From Alterinioella sp963975135 (lineage in GTDB: Bacteria; Pseudomonadota; Alphaproteobacteria; Rhodobacterales; Rhodobacteraceae), in the NCBI GenBank assembly GCA_963975135.1, contig CAXBGQ010000019.1:1-18438 (forward strand): a stretch of DNA of 18,438 nucleotides, read 5' to 3'. Below, in pieces: positions 6,685 through 14,689 of the stretch (position 1 is its first letter; every line of letters starts with the position of its first letter). The notes below the pieces were generated by a model. It searched no databases. It saw nothing but the letters and a program-made list of their open reading frames with translations, and had not been told where the DNA came from. The position numbers were made by a program, and so were the translations under genes.

Positions 6685-7850
6685 TGTGGAAGCACATAGC
6701 GGCCAACGGGTTCAGTTTTCTTATCGTGGCGCTCATTGCCTTTGCCGGGGCGATTGCCTGGGGGCAGCGGCAATTCGTCGAGCCGGGGCCTTTGCAGCAG
6801 GCCGTTTTTTTCGAGGTGGCACCAGGGGCCAGCCTGGCCGAGGTGTCCGAGAACCTGGGCGCGGCGGGAGTGGTCTCCAGCCCGATCCTGTTCCGGCTTG
6901 GCGCGCGCTATACCGGCCAGGCCGAGGAATTGCGCTTTGGCACCTATGAGATCGCGGCCGGCGCATCGATGGTTGACGTGCTGGAGGTCGTGACATCCGG
7001 CGGGCAATCGACCTTTCGCTATACGGCCACCTACGTGATCCGGGGACAGGGCAATGGCGAGATGCGCCTGCGCGAGCGGGTGCCCGGAACCGGCGAGCAG
7101 ATAGACCTCGCGGTGTTCGGATCGCAAGACCCTGTGCCCGAGGCCTATGAGGCGCTGGTGGCCGGTGGCGCGCCGGTTGTTTACCGGGTATCGGCACCCG
7201 AAGGGATGACCGTCTGGCAGATCGTCGAGGCGCTGCGTGGGGCGGAATTTCTGACCGATGACGTGGTCGACCTTCCGCCCGAGGGCACCTTGGCCCCCGA
7301 TACTTATGAAGTGGCACGCGGCACGCCGATATCGCAGATCCTGACCGATATGGCCGATGCGCAGACCGGCATTTTGCTTGCCGCCTGGGCCGGGCGCGCC
7401 GAGAGGTTGCCGTTTGATACGGTGCAGGAGGCGCTGGTCCTGGCCTCGATCATCGAAAAGGAAACCGGGGTCAGTTCCGAGCGCGATCAGGTGGCGGGTG
7501 TGTTCGTGAACCGTATGCGCCAGGGGATCCGGCTGCAAACCGATCCCACGATCATTTATGGCGAAAGCGAGGGGCAGGGGTTTCTGGGGCGCCCCATCCG
7601 GCAAAGCGAGATCGATAATGCCGGCAATCCCTGGAACACCTATCGCATCGACGGATTGCCGCCGACGCCGATCGCAAATCCCGGTCGCGCCGCGATCGAG
7701 GCAGCGGTGAACCCGGCCGAGACCGATTACATCTTTTTCGTGGCCGATGGGTCGGGCGGGCATGCCTTTGCCGTGACCCTTGCGGAACATGAGCGAAACG
7801 TTGCGGCCTGGCGGGCGATCGAGGCCGAAAGGGCGGCGCAGGGAAACTGA
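6684..7850 (+). CDS. mltG: Endolytic murein transglycosylase MltG (YceG-like)
   Basis: 388 residues. MltG is an inner-membrane lytic transglycosylase that cleaves nascent peptidoglycan strands and sets their length. Residues about 8-27 form an N-terminal membrane anchor; a LysM-like region follows (APGASLAEVSENL near 46-58). The catalytic region shows ASIIEKETG with the essential Glu258, then VFVNRM, LQTDPTIIYG, and the conserved RIDGLPPTPIANPG (321-334). The extra insertion between about 110 and 170 is common in alphaproteobacterial members. The ATG overlaps the fabF TGA (TGATG), so the two are translationally coupled; fabF-mltG linkage is a recurrent arrangement. Nothing essential is missing. 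Confidence 0.95.
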   Translation: MWKHIAANGFSFLIVALIAFAGAIAWGQRQFVEPGPLQQAVFFEVAPGASLAEVSENLGAAGVVSSPILFRLGARYTGQAEELRFGTYEIAAGASMVDVLEVVTSGGQSTFRYTATYVIRGQGNGEMRLRERVPGTGEQIDLAVFGSQDPVPEAYEALVAGGAPVVYRVSAPEGMTVWQIVEALRGAEFLTDDVVDLPPEGTLAPDTYEVARGTPISQILTDMADAQTGILLAAWAGRAERLPFDTVQEALVLASIIEKETGVSSERDQVAGVFVNRMRQGIRLQTDPTIIYGESEGQGFLGRPIRQSEIDNAGNPWNTYRIDGLPPTPIANPGRAAIEAAVNPAETDYIFFVADGSGGHAFAVTLAEHERNVAAWRAIEAERAAQGN

Positions 7851-7855
7851 AGGCC

Positions 7856-7905
7856 TCGCCGCCAAAGGCGGCGATCCGGGTGGGGGCCAGCCCCCACACC
7901 CCCGG
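7856..7905 (+). repeat. Tandem GC-rich hairpins after mltG (terminator / REP-like element)
   Basis: TCGCCGCC-AAA-GGCGGCGA (7856-7874) forms an 8-bp hairpin immediately after the mltG stop. GTGGGGG-CCAG-CCCCCAC (7880-7897) forms a second, followed by ACCCCCGGGATATTT. From memory, GGGGGCCAGCCCCC...CCCGGGATATTT blocks recur between genes in Rhodobacterales genomes, so this may be a dispersed palindromic repeat that also acts as a terminator. Only one copy is in the window. Confidence 0.55.
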
Positions 7906-8414
7906 GATATTTGCTGCACAAAGAAGGCATGGGATTTTTTCGTGAGCGGCCAATCGTGGCTGGCGCGTTGGCGGCGGTGTCGCCCCCGGTGGTGGCAGCC
8001 ACGTTACCGGCGTTGTATCTCGGTCAGGGGAACTCATCCAGCGCTGGAACAGCCATTTCAGGCGCTCAATCCAATGTTGGTTGCCGATCATTCGGGGTTT
8101 GGAAAACCGACCCGAATGGGCGCTTTACCAGAAATCTTGGGACCGTCTTTTTAGGGTCGGATTTTTTATCCAGAAAATGTGTAATGCCTGACACGGTCGC
8201 GCGTCCTTCTTTCAGTGGGCTGCAGTCTTGCCCCGAAATTGAGGATTTGAGCGAGGCCAGCCATGTCGCGGCGGACATCTGTAGGGACAATGCCAAGAAC
8301 GCTGAGGGACTGGCCGCAGCAATCGCGGACCGGTGCCCGTTGGCGATGCAGCAGGTCCAAGATCAGCCCGCCGGTCAATGCCCGAATGCAAACCCTGCCT
8401 GGAGAAATCGAAGA
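7906..8414. other. Gene-poor stretch between mltG and the cupredoxin
   Basis: About 510 bases without an intact gene. The cupredoxin frame is open back to 7911, but this extension has no ribosome binding site and no recognisable domain. CCGACCC and GGGTCGG, about 40 bases apart near 8108-8161 and followed by ATTTTTT, could form a long-loop terminator. The right-hand 230 bases, read on the minus strand, may be a decayed MerR-type regulator (separate entry). Nothing else is recognised. Confidence 0.5.
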
Positions 8415-8425
8415 ATGACCACCGA
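8185..8425 (-). pseudogene. Possible remnant of a MerR-family metal regulator (C-terminal part)
   Basis: On the minus strand, starting inside the cupredoxin start region, the frame reads VVILRFLQAGFAFG, like the LRFI..A..LGF helix that follows the MerR DNA-binding domain. After a frame change near 8375 it reads GGLILDLLHRQRAP, then DVRRDMAGLAQIL and GARLQPTE, like the C-terminal dimerisation helix and metal-site region of MerR proteins. The N-terminal helix-turn-helix is absent, because the cupredoxin gene occupies that DNA, and stop codons separate the pieces. The resemblance is by eye and short; it may be chance. A MerR gene next to copper proteins would be a normal context. Confidence 0.28.
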
Positions 8426-8885
8426 CCCGCGCAACACGCCACCCGCAACGGCCTCGCAAGGCGGTCCAAGTGAACCAAACCGACGCAACGTGTTGGGCTT
8501 TGGTCTGATCGCGGCCGGGACCATTGGCGGTGCCGGATATTTCCTCTGGCCAATGCTGCGCCAGAACACGCTTCAGACGCCGCAGGGTGCCATGGCCGTT
8601 ACCGTCTCGATGAGCGGCTTTTCTCCCAACGTTCTGACGGCGCGGGCCGGGCAACGGATCGATCTGCAATTGATCAACAGTGACAACGCGCTGCATACCG
8701 ATGGTGGCGGCTGGCATCAATTCGCCAGCGACGAACTTGGCCTCGATTTCAACATAGCGCCGCTGAGTGAATCCCTGGTCAGCTTTACCGTCGACACGCC
8801 CGGCACCTATGATTTCTACTGTGGTGTCTGCTGTGGTGGCGTGGCGAACCCCTATATGCACGGTCAACTTGTGATTGAGGCCTGA
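8415..8885 (+). CDS. Membrane-anchored or Tat-exported cupredoxin with atypical copper motif
   Basis: 156 residues. A polar N-terminal tail (1-22) leads into NRRNVLG, a twin-arginine-like motif (Arg23-Arg24), and a hydrophobic segment (about 27-46), so the protein is exported or anchored with its domain in the periplasm. Residues 60-156 form a cupredoxin-like beta domain (MAVTVSMSGFSPNVLTARAGQ, then FTVDTPGTYDFYC). Candidate copper ligands are His94, His101, Cys136, Cys139, Cys140, Met148 and His149. The Cys-x3-Cys pair (136/140) recalls the CuA centre of cytochrome oxidase subunit II and N2O reductase, but the expected His four residues later is absent and Met-His lies eight to nine residues on. 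GGAG at 8401-8404 supports the ATG at 8415. The CcdA-like gene starts six bases downstream. Copper type and partner are unknown. Confidence 0.8.
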   Translation: MTTDPRNTPPATASQGGPSEPNRRNVLGFGLIAAGTIGGAGYFLWPMLRQNTLQTPQGAMAVTVSMSGFSPNVLTARAGQRIDLQLINSDNALHTDGGGWHQFASDELGLDFNIAPLSESLVSFTVDTPGTYDFYCGVCCGGVANPYMHGQLVIEA

Positions 8886-8891
8886 TCCGCG

Positions 8892-9719
8892 ATGACATTT
8901 CGACCTGCGGTGATTGTCCTGTCGCTGGCGGCCGTGGCGGCGCTTTCGATAGGGCTGACGGCCGGATGGCTGCAAACGCCCGGCGGGCTGATGGCTGGTG
9001 TTACCGGCATTATGGCGCGCCCCGAAGTAACCGTGCCGACGATTGTCGCGGCGGGCATTCTAGACGGCATAAACCCTTGCGCGTTTACCCTCCTTTTGCT
9101 GTTCATCACGGCGCTTCTGGCGACATTGGGCGGGGCCGGGCCGGACGCGGTTGCGCGTGCCCGGCATCGGATGTTGCTGAATGGCGGCGCGTTCATCTTT
9201 GCGATCTTCCTGGCCTATCTGATCCTTGGTACCGGGCTGATGCAGGTTTCAACCGTTTTGGCGCAGAACCATCTGGGCGCGCGGCTGGGGGCGCTTTTGT
9301 CAATTCTGCTCGGGCTCTGGATGCTCAAGGATTATTTCCTGCCCGGTGTTGGCCCGAAACTGGCCGCGCCGCGATGGGTGGCCGGGCGCGCGCGCGGTGT
9401 CGATGGGGCTGCCTCGGTGGCAACCATGTTCGGCCTTGGCGCGCTGATCAGCCTGTGCACCGTGCCTTGCAGCGGCGCCGTCTACATCGCCATCATCAGC
9501 CTGCTGGCTCTGCAGGAAAGCTTTGCCCTCAGCTATGGCTATTTGCTGCTTTACAACGTGATGTTCATCCTGCCGCTGGTGGTGATCCTGCTGATGGCAT
9601 CCTCGCGGACCGGGCTGAACCGGATGGCGCGCTGGAACCTGCATCATCGTGACAGCATCAAACTGGGCCTGGGCAGCGGGGTGGTGGTGCTTGGTCTGGC
9701 GATCTTGGCAACGGCATGA
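8892..9719 (+). CDS. CcdA/DsbD-type membrane thiol-reductant transporter
   Basis: 275 residues with an N-terminal hydrophobic segment (about 5-27) and six further membrane helices. The helix at about 48-78 carries NPCAF with Cys63; the helix at about 175-203 carries CTVPCSG with Cys189 and Cys193. One Cys in each of these two helices is the redox pair of CcdA/DsbD proteins, which carry electrons from cytoplasmic thioredoxin to periplasmic acceptors; Cys193 in TVPCSG is the likely partner of Cys63. Length and topology fit CcdA-like proteins without the DsbD end domains. It follows the cupredoxin by six bases and is presumably co-translated with it, suggesting that it keeps the cupredoxin cysteines (or a partner) reduced for copper loading. 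That pairing is inference. It converges with the exporter operon. Confidence 0.85.
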   Translation: MTFRPAVIVLSLAAVAALSIGLTAGWLQTPGGLMAGVTGIMARPEVTVPTIVAAGILDGINPCAFTLLLLFITALLATLGGAGPDAVARARHRMLLNGGAFIFAIFLAYLILGTGLMQVSTVLAQNHLGARLGALLSILLGLWMLKDYFLPGVGPKLAAPRWVAGRARGVDGAASVATMFGLGALISLCTVPCSGAVYIAIISLLALQESFALSYGYLLLYNVMFILPLVVILLMASSRTGLNRMARWNLHHRDSIKLGLGSGVVVLGLAILATA

Positions 9720-9806
9720 GGGGCGCGCACCCTGGTTATCAGATCGTGGTGCCCGTTATTTGCGGCATCCCGTTCGGGCCGTGGTGGTCCGTCCCCCCGA
9801 AAGGCC

Positions 9807-11039
9807 TCAATTGATGACGCGGGCGGCAACGCGCATCCCCTCGGACAGGCCGGAAGAGGGGTAAAGGATCACACGCTCCCCCTCGGATAGGCCGTCCGTT
9901 ACCTGTGCCTGAATGCCATTGTTCGGGCCAGGCTCAATGGGCCGGAGCGCGGCGATACCATCCGCGACGACAAATACGGCCCAAGCGTCCCGGTTGCGGA
10001 AAAGCGCGCTGGCAGGCACGATCAGGGTATCCTCTGCCTGCCAGACGACAATCCGGGTCTCCACCCGGAACCCATGCCCGAGGCCGGTATAGTGATCGGA
10101 CAGGTTGGAAAAGGCGATCACCGCATTCACGCGCTGTTCTTCCACGCCAAGGGCCGAAAACTGGGTGATGCCGAACGGATCGACCCGGATCACTTCGCCG
10201 GCCAGATCGGTGGTGCCTCCCCAATCGGTAATGATCACCGGATCGCCCACCGAAACCTGCACAGCATCGGTCGACAGCAGATCCACAACCACCTCCAGAT
10301 CGCTTTCGATGTTACCGATCTCCATGATCGGCGCACCCGAGGGCAGGGTTGTCTCGCTTTGCTGGATCACCCGCAGGATACGGCCATCGGCAGGCGCAAA
10401 TAGCGGGATATCGTTTGAGCCGCCCCCGACGGCCGAGGCAAGACCCGGATCGTCGAACCCGATCAGCTGCGCCTGGGCGTTGGCGATCTCGGCCTCGCGC
10501 ATGGATATCGCGGCCTCGGCGGTATCGACATTTGCCTGGGCCACGCGGGCGGATTGTCGGGCCCGATCCAGCGCCGCGCCCGGGGAAATGCCGCGTTCCA
10601 CCAACTGTTCGGTTCGCGTCAGCTCGGTCTCGGCCAGGTCGCGATTGGCCAGCGCCGCGTTCAGATCGGCGCGCGCCACCCGCAGCGCGGCCTGGGCGGC
10701 ATCGACGGCTGCAATGGCCTGTTCGCGGTTGCGCACATCCAGCGCGGCGGGGTTGATGGGGCGCATGAGCGCCACAACGGTTTCCCCCCGGATGACCGGA
10801 TCGCCGGGCTGGACGCTGACGCGCTGCAACTGGCCCGCGACCGGGGTCGAGACGATATAGGCGTCGCGCACCCGCGTGCGGCCCTCTTCGTCGATGGTCA
10901 GACGCAGGGTTCCGCGCGTCACCGCCCCCATATCGACCATCAAGGGCCTGGGCCAGAACGCCGCCGCCAGCGCCCCCACCACCAACACAACGGCCAGGGT
11001 GGTCAGGATCAGACGCGACCGTCTCTTTGCTTTTGCCAT
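9807..11039 (-). CDS. HlyD/MacA-type periplasmic adaptor (membrane fusion protein)
   Basis: 410 residues. One N-terminal membrane anchor (about 9-29), then the first half of the lipoyl-like domain (STPVAGQLQRVSVQPGDPVIRGETV, 64-88), a long Ala/Arg/Glu-rich coiled coil (about 100-193), the second lipoyl half (FAPADGRILRV from about 214) and beta-barrel/membrane-proximal domains to the end. Such adaptors link an inner-membrane transporter to an outer-membrane channel. GAGGGAG lies about eight bases upstream of the ATG, within the end of the permease region; the gap from the permease stop is five bases. It is the last gene of the ATPase-permease-adaptor operon, and no outer-membrane channel is encoded beside it. 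Confidence 0.9.
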   Translation of the reverse strand: MAKAKRRSRLILTTLAVVLVVGALAAAFWPRPLMVDMGAVTRGTLRLTIDEEGRTRVRDAYIVSTPVAGQLQRVSVQPGDPVIRGETVVALMRPINPAALDVRNREQAIAAVDAAQAALRVARADLNAALANRDLAETELTRTEQLVERGISPGAALDRARQSARVAQANVDTAEAAISMREAEIANAQAQLIGFDDPGLASAVGGGSNDIPLFAPADGRILRVIQQSETTLPSGAPIMEIGNIESDLEVVVDLLSTDAVQVSVGDPVIITDWGGTTDLAGEVIRVDPFGITQFSALGVEEQRVNAVIAFSNLSDHYTGLGHGFRVETRIVVWQAEDTLIVPASALFRNRDAWAVFVVADGIAALRPIEPGPNNGIQAQVTDGLSEGERVILYPSSGLSEGMRVAARVIN

Positions 11040-11044
11040 GACGG

Positions 11045-13408
11045 CTACTCCCTCGTTTTCAGGGCCAGGACCAGGTCGGCCCTGTCGATATCACGTTTCA
11101 CCAGCCAGCCCGAGGCAATTGCCGCGCCGATCACCACCATGCCTGCAAACCCGTAGCTCGCAAGGTCAAAGACCACCGGGATCTGGTAGAGCTCATTGGA
11201 AAATCCGGCGGCGATACCGAAGGACAGATAATACCCCAGGGCACCGCCAAACGGCAGGGCCAGCAGCGTCACGACGGCCAGTTCGCCCAACAAAACGAAG
11301 GCCGTTTCGGCCTTGGTAAAGCCGATGACCCGCAAGCTGGCCAGATCACGGATCCGTTCGGCATAGGCAATGCGGGCGGCGTTGTAGACGATGCCAAAGG
11401 TGATCACAAAGGCAATGGCCCCCATGACATAGCGGATAGCCCCCGCACCGGTGTTCATCAGGGTGAGAAAGGCGGCTTCGGCATCCGATTTCAGGCTGAC
11501 GCCCGCCACCGTCGGCATATTTTGCAGCTCCCGGTAGATCTCGCGCGCGCGCGCCTGATCTATCGACAGATACGCCCCCGAGACGCGGCCCGGTTCGCGC
11601 AGGGCGCGGTTGAGGGCGTCCAGATTCATATAGGCGGGTGAGCCCAGCAGGCTTTCGGCCACCGCCGTCACCGGGATTTGCAGATCCGGCTGCCGGCCCT
11701 CGCGCACCTCGACCGTCAGCATCTCGCCGGGCCGGATATCCAGGATATCGGCCAGCGCGGTGGACAAGACGATGCCCCGCTCGCCCAGGGGTATTTCGGC
11801 CAGATCGGAATCCAGCGCGCGAAACAGCCTGGCCTGCGCCGACAGGCCGGTCACAACACCGCGATAGGTATTGAGCCCGTTGCGCAGGACCGCGGGTACA
11901 TGGCGCACGGGCTCGACCAGGGTCACGCCCGGCATTCGGCGCAGCTCGAATATCGTGGACTCCGAGGCCGCATGGGTAAAGCTGACGGTCACGTCGCTGC
12001 GGTCGATGACATTGAAGGTCAGGTCAACCGTGCGGTCAAAGCCCGCATAGATCGTGATCATCGACGCGCTCAGCGCCATGCCGCAGGCGATGCCGATCAT
12101 CGCGCCCGCCATGCGGCCGGGTTGCCGGGTGATACGGCGCAAAACCATACGGGACGGTTGATCGAGCCAGGCGTTCAACCAGCGCCCCATTTTGCCCGTA
12201 CGGCTGTAATCGGCCGGGGCCGGGGCCCGCATCGCGGTGGCAGGCGTCAACGCAAAGACGCTGCGCAATACCATCAGCCCGCCAACCGAAGCCGACAGGA
12301 TGCTGACGCTGACGCCCGAGACAAAGGACGCCGGATCCAGCTGGAACACCAGAAAGGGAAACTTGAAATAGTCGGTATAGAACTGGGTCAGCGCCCGCCC
12401 ACCGGCGATGCCCAAAAGACAGCCCGCAAGCGCACCGCCAATCGCGATTGCCATCACCAGTTTGAAGTAATGTGCGCCAACTTCGGAATTGGTGTAGCCA
12501 AAGGCCTTCATCAATCCGATCTCTTCACGCTCGGACTGCACCATGCGGTTGATCACGATATATAAAAGGAACGCCGCCACTGCGAGGAAGATCGGCGGCA
12601 CGCCCACGGCCGACGCCTCCAGCCCGATGATCTCCTGGCTGAGAAACCGGTTCGAGATCTGATCGGCCAGCGGATAGGCCCCGGTGCCACCATACGCGTC
12701 GAGGATGCGGTCAACGGCATCCAGAACGGCATCCTCATTTGCCCCGCGCGACAGCGACAAGAGCGCCTCGTTGAAGGCACCTTCCATGTCATAGGCGGCC
12801 GCCAGCGCCGACCGGCTCATCCAGATCACACCGAACCGGGCATCATCGGGGATGATCTCACCGGGGGCGGTGGTGTAGAGAAATTCAGGGCTCTGGGCCA
12901 GGCCCACGATGCGAAAGCTGCGCCGCGCCCCGTTCATCGTCGCGGATATGCGGTCGCCGGGGCGCAATCCTTGTGCGTTGGCAAAGGATTGCAGCAACAG
13001 GATTTCATCGGTGCGGTCGCTGTCGATCATCCGCCCATCGGACAAAAAGACATCGTTCAGGCGCGGGGTCCGCAGATCGGGCAACGAGACCGCCTGCGCC
13101 TGCACCGGCACATCGGCCCCCTCCAGGTCGATCAGCGCGCCACCGATCACGCGCGGCTCGACCGCGCTGACGCCCTCGATCGCCGCCAGCCGCTGCACCA
13201 GCCGATCCGGCGCGCGGGTGACGGGCGCAAAGACATCGGCCAGCCGGTAGCGTTCGTAATAGGCGGCGCGGGTTTCATTCAGCGAGGTGACCAGCCCCGA
13301 CATCATCACCAGCATCGCGACACCGACCGCAATCACGATACCGATGGCAATGGCCTGCCCCTTCATGCGCCACAGATCGCGCAACAGCTTGTGGTCAAGC
13401 GGGCTCAC
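11045..13408 (-). CDS. ABC transporter permease with two FtsX-like domains
   Basis: 787 residues, the length of fused two-repeat permeases rather than single MacB/LolC units. An N-terminal membrane helix (about 18-40) is followed by a large periplasmic domain, a first three-helix FtsX block (about 268-395, with SEREEIGLMKAFGYTNSEV), a second anchor (about 430-460), another periplasmic domain, and a second FtsX block near the C terminus (about 655-780, with ERIRDLASLRVIGFTKAE). The start is GTG, complementary to 13406-13408, overlapping the ATPase TGA by four bases (GTGA), so translation is coupled. Family members move lipids, lipoproteins or peptides, or act mechanically; the substrate is not predictable here. 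Confidence 0.9.
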   Translation of the reverse strand: MSPLDHKLLRDLWRMKGQAIAIGIVIAVGVAMLVMMSGLVTSLNETRAAYYERYRLADVFAPVTRAPDRLVQRLAAIEGVSAVEPRVIGGALIDLEGADVPVQAQAVSLPDLRTPRLNDVFLSDGRMIDSDRTDEILLLQSFANAQGLRPGDRISATMNGARRSFRIVGLAQSPEFLYTTAPGEIIPDDARFGVIWMSRSALAAAYDMEGAFNEALLSLSRGANEDAVLDAVDRILDAYGGTGAYPLADQISNRFLSQEIIGLEASAVGVPPIFLAVAAFLLYIVINRMVQSEREEIGLMKAFGYTNSEVGAHYFKLVMAIAIGGALAGCLLGIAGGRALTQFYTDYFKFPFLVFQLDPASFVSGVSVSILSASVGGLMVLRSVFALTPATAMRAPAPADYSRTGKMGRWLNAWLDQPSRMVLRRITRQPGRMAGAMIGIACGMALSASMITIYAGFDRTVDLTFNVIDRSDVTVSFTHAASESTIFELRRMPGVTLVEPVRHVPAVLRNGLNTYRGVVTGLSAQARLFRALDSDLAEIPLGERGIVLSTALADILDIRPGEMLTVEVREGRQPDLQIPVTAVAESLLGSPAYMNLDALNRALREPGRVSGAYLSIDQARAREIYRELQNMPTVAGVSLKSDAEAAFLTLMNTGAGAIRYVMGAIAFVITFGIVYNAARIAYAERIRDLASLRVIGFTKAETAFVLLGELAVVTLLALPFGGALGYYLSFGIAAGFSNELYQIPVVFDLASYGFAGMVVIGAAIASGWLVKRDIDRADLVLALKTRE

Positions 13409-14112
13409 CAGTCGATCTCCTCGGGCGTGAGCTTGGTCTCGTTCACCACGATCTCACGCACGCTGCCATCGGCGAAATGGATCACCCGGTCGGCCATCGC
13501 GGCCTGGCTGGCGGCATGGGTGACGATCAGCACCGTGGCCCCGAGTTTCTCGTTCACATCGCGCAGAACCTTCAGCACCGAGCGCCCGGTCGTGCTGTCG
13601 AGCGCGCCGGTGGGTTCATCGCAAAAGAGGACCGTGGGGTTCTTGGCAACGGCGCGCGCGATGGCTACGCGCTGCTGTTCGCCGCCCGACAATTGCGCCG
13701 GGAAATGATCCACCCGGTCGCGCAACCCGACGATATTTAACGCATCGCCCGGGTCCATCGGATCACGGGCAATCTCGGTCACAAGCTCGACATTTTCATG
13801 CGCGGTCAGGCTCGGCATCAGATTGTAGAACTGAAAGACAAACCCGACGTGATCCCGCCGGTAGCGGGTCAGCTCTCTGTCCGTCATATCGCTGAGGTTT
13901 CGGTCCTGAAAGAAGGCGTCGCCATCGGTGGCACGGTCCAGTCCGCCAATGATGTTCAACAGCGTGGATTTGCCGCTGCCGGAGGGCCCGAGCAACACGA
14001 CGATCTCGCCCTCGGGAATGTCCAGATCAACGCCGCGCAGGGCATGCACGGCCGAATGCCCTTCACCGTAAACTTTGGTCAGACCCTTGGTTGAAAAAAT
14101 ATTCTTCTTCAT
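13405..14112 (-). CDS. ABC transporter ATP-binding protein (LolD/MacB-type)
   Basis: 235 residues, one complete nucleotide-binding domain. Walker A GPSGSGKST at 42-50, Q-loop Gln94, signature LSGGEQQRVAIARA (141-154), Walker B VLFCDEPTGALD (161-172) with Glu166, and H-loop His199 in VTHA. It powers the double-FtsX permease encoded immediately downstream with a four-base overlap. It is the first gene of the leftward operon; its promoter must lie in the short gap to the divergent regulator, which contains an inverted repeat that could be the operator. Confidence 0.93.
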   Translation of the reverse strand: MKKNIFSTKGLTKVYGEGHSAVHALRGVDLDIPEGEIVVLLGPSGSGKSTLLNIIGGLDRATDGDAFFQDRNLSDMTDRELTRYRRDHVGFVFQFYNLMPSLTAHENVELVTEIARDPMDPGDALNIVGLRDRVDHFPAQLSGGEQQRVAIARAVAKNPTVLFCDEPTGALDSTTGRSVLKVLRDVNEKLGATVLIVTHAASQAAMADRVIHFADGSVREIVVNETKLTPEEIDW

Positions 14113-14129
14113 CCAATACTCGCTAACGG

Positions 14130-14151
14130 ATGTTCAGTTTTGATTGAACAT
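14130..14151. promoter_or_regulatory. Inverted repeat between exporter operon and regulator (candidate operator)
   Basis: ATGTTCA (14130-14136) and TGAACAT (14145-14151) are perfect inverted 7-mers separated by eight bases, with partial outward symmetry (GG...CC). The site is in the short gap between divergent start codons, where a dimeric GbsR/MarR-type regulator would control both its own gene and the exporter. Symmetry and position are direct; binding is inference. Confidence 0.55.
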
Positions 14152-14188
14152 ACCTGACGGATAAGGGGTGGGGAAAGCCAGTTTGTCA

Positions 14189-14689
14189 ATGCGGCGCAAT
14201 CGAACGACCGATCAGCTGATCAGGGCCAAACGAGATGCCGCCGCGACGGCCCGGGCGGAATTCATCGAAAAAATCGGGGTGATTGCGCAATCCGAGGGGC
14301 TGCCGCGTATTGCGGGGCGTGTTTTGGCGATGCTGCTCTACGATGGTGAAGAGGTGTCATTCGGGCAGCTCGCGGGGGCCCTGAAGGTCAGCCGGGGCAG
14401 CGTCAGTTCCAGCGTGCGGTTGCTCGAAAGCCAACAGTTGATCAAACGGGTCGCCAGACCCGGCGAGCGGCAGGATTATTTCCAGCTGGTTGAGAGCGCG
14501 TTTGCCAACATGGTCACGGCCTCCGCGATGCGCGTTCGGCGGGCAGCCGACGAAATCGAGGAGTCGTTGCAGATCATTCCCGCATCCGAAACAGGCCCCC
14601 GCGCGCGGGTTGCCGATTACGCAGCCTACTATCGCGCGATGGGCGAAGGTCTGGACACGGCGGCAAAGGCCCTGCGCAAGACCCGCTGA
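14189..14689 (+). CDS. GbsR/MarR-type winged-helix regulator
   Basis: 166 residues from the ATG at 14189; an in-frame GTG at 14168 would add seven residues. I prefer the ATG because GGGAAAG lies about 11 bases before it, whereas the GTG has its purine tract directly adjacent; this is not decisive. Residues about 33-100 show the GbsR-like winged helix: GLPRIAGRVLAMLLYDGEEVS, then LAGALKVSRGSVSSSVRLLE as the recognition helix, and ARPGERQDYFQL as the wing. An Arg/Ala-rich C-terminal helical region probably dimerises. Divergent from the exporter operon and next to an inverted repeat, it is the likely local regulator, probably a repressor responding to an unknown ligand. Confidence 0.85.
   Translation: MRRNRTTDQLIRAKRDAAATARAEFIEKIGVIAQSEGLPRIAGRVLAMLLYDGEEVSFGQLAGALKVSRGSVSSSVRLLESQQLIKRVARPGERQDYFQLVESAFANMVTASAMRVRRAADEIEESLQIIPASETGPRARVADYAAYYRAMGEGLDTAAKALRKTR

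Noticed and set aside
6339..7919. 526-codon minus-strand frame antisense to fabF and mltG
   Set aside because: Shadow frame arising from high third-position GC; no family similarity and no ribosome site.
7911..8414. Long N-terminal extension of the cupredoxin frame
   Set aside because: No ribosome binding site or domain; the ATG at 8415 has GGAG upstream and gives a sensible anchor segment.
9720..9806. Possible bidirectional terminator between the converging CcdA-like and HlyD-like genes
   Set aside because: GGGC...CACC and GGTGCCC arms are imperfect and have no T tract; too weak to call.
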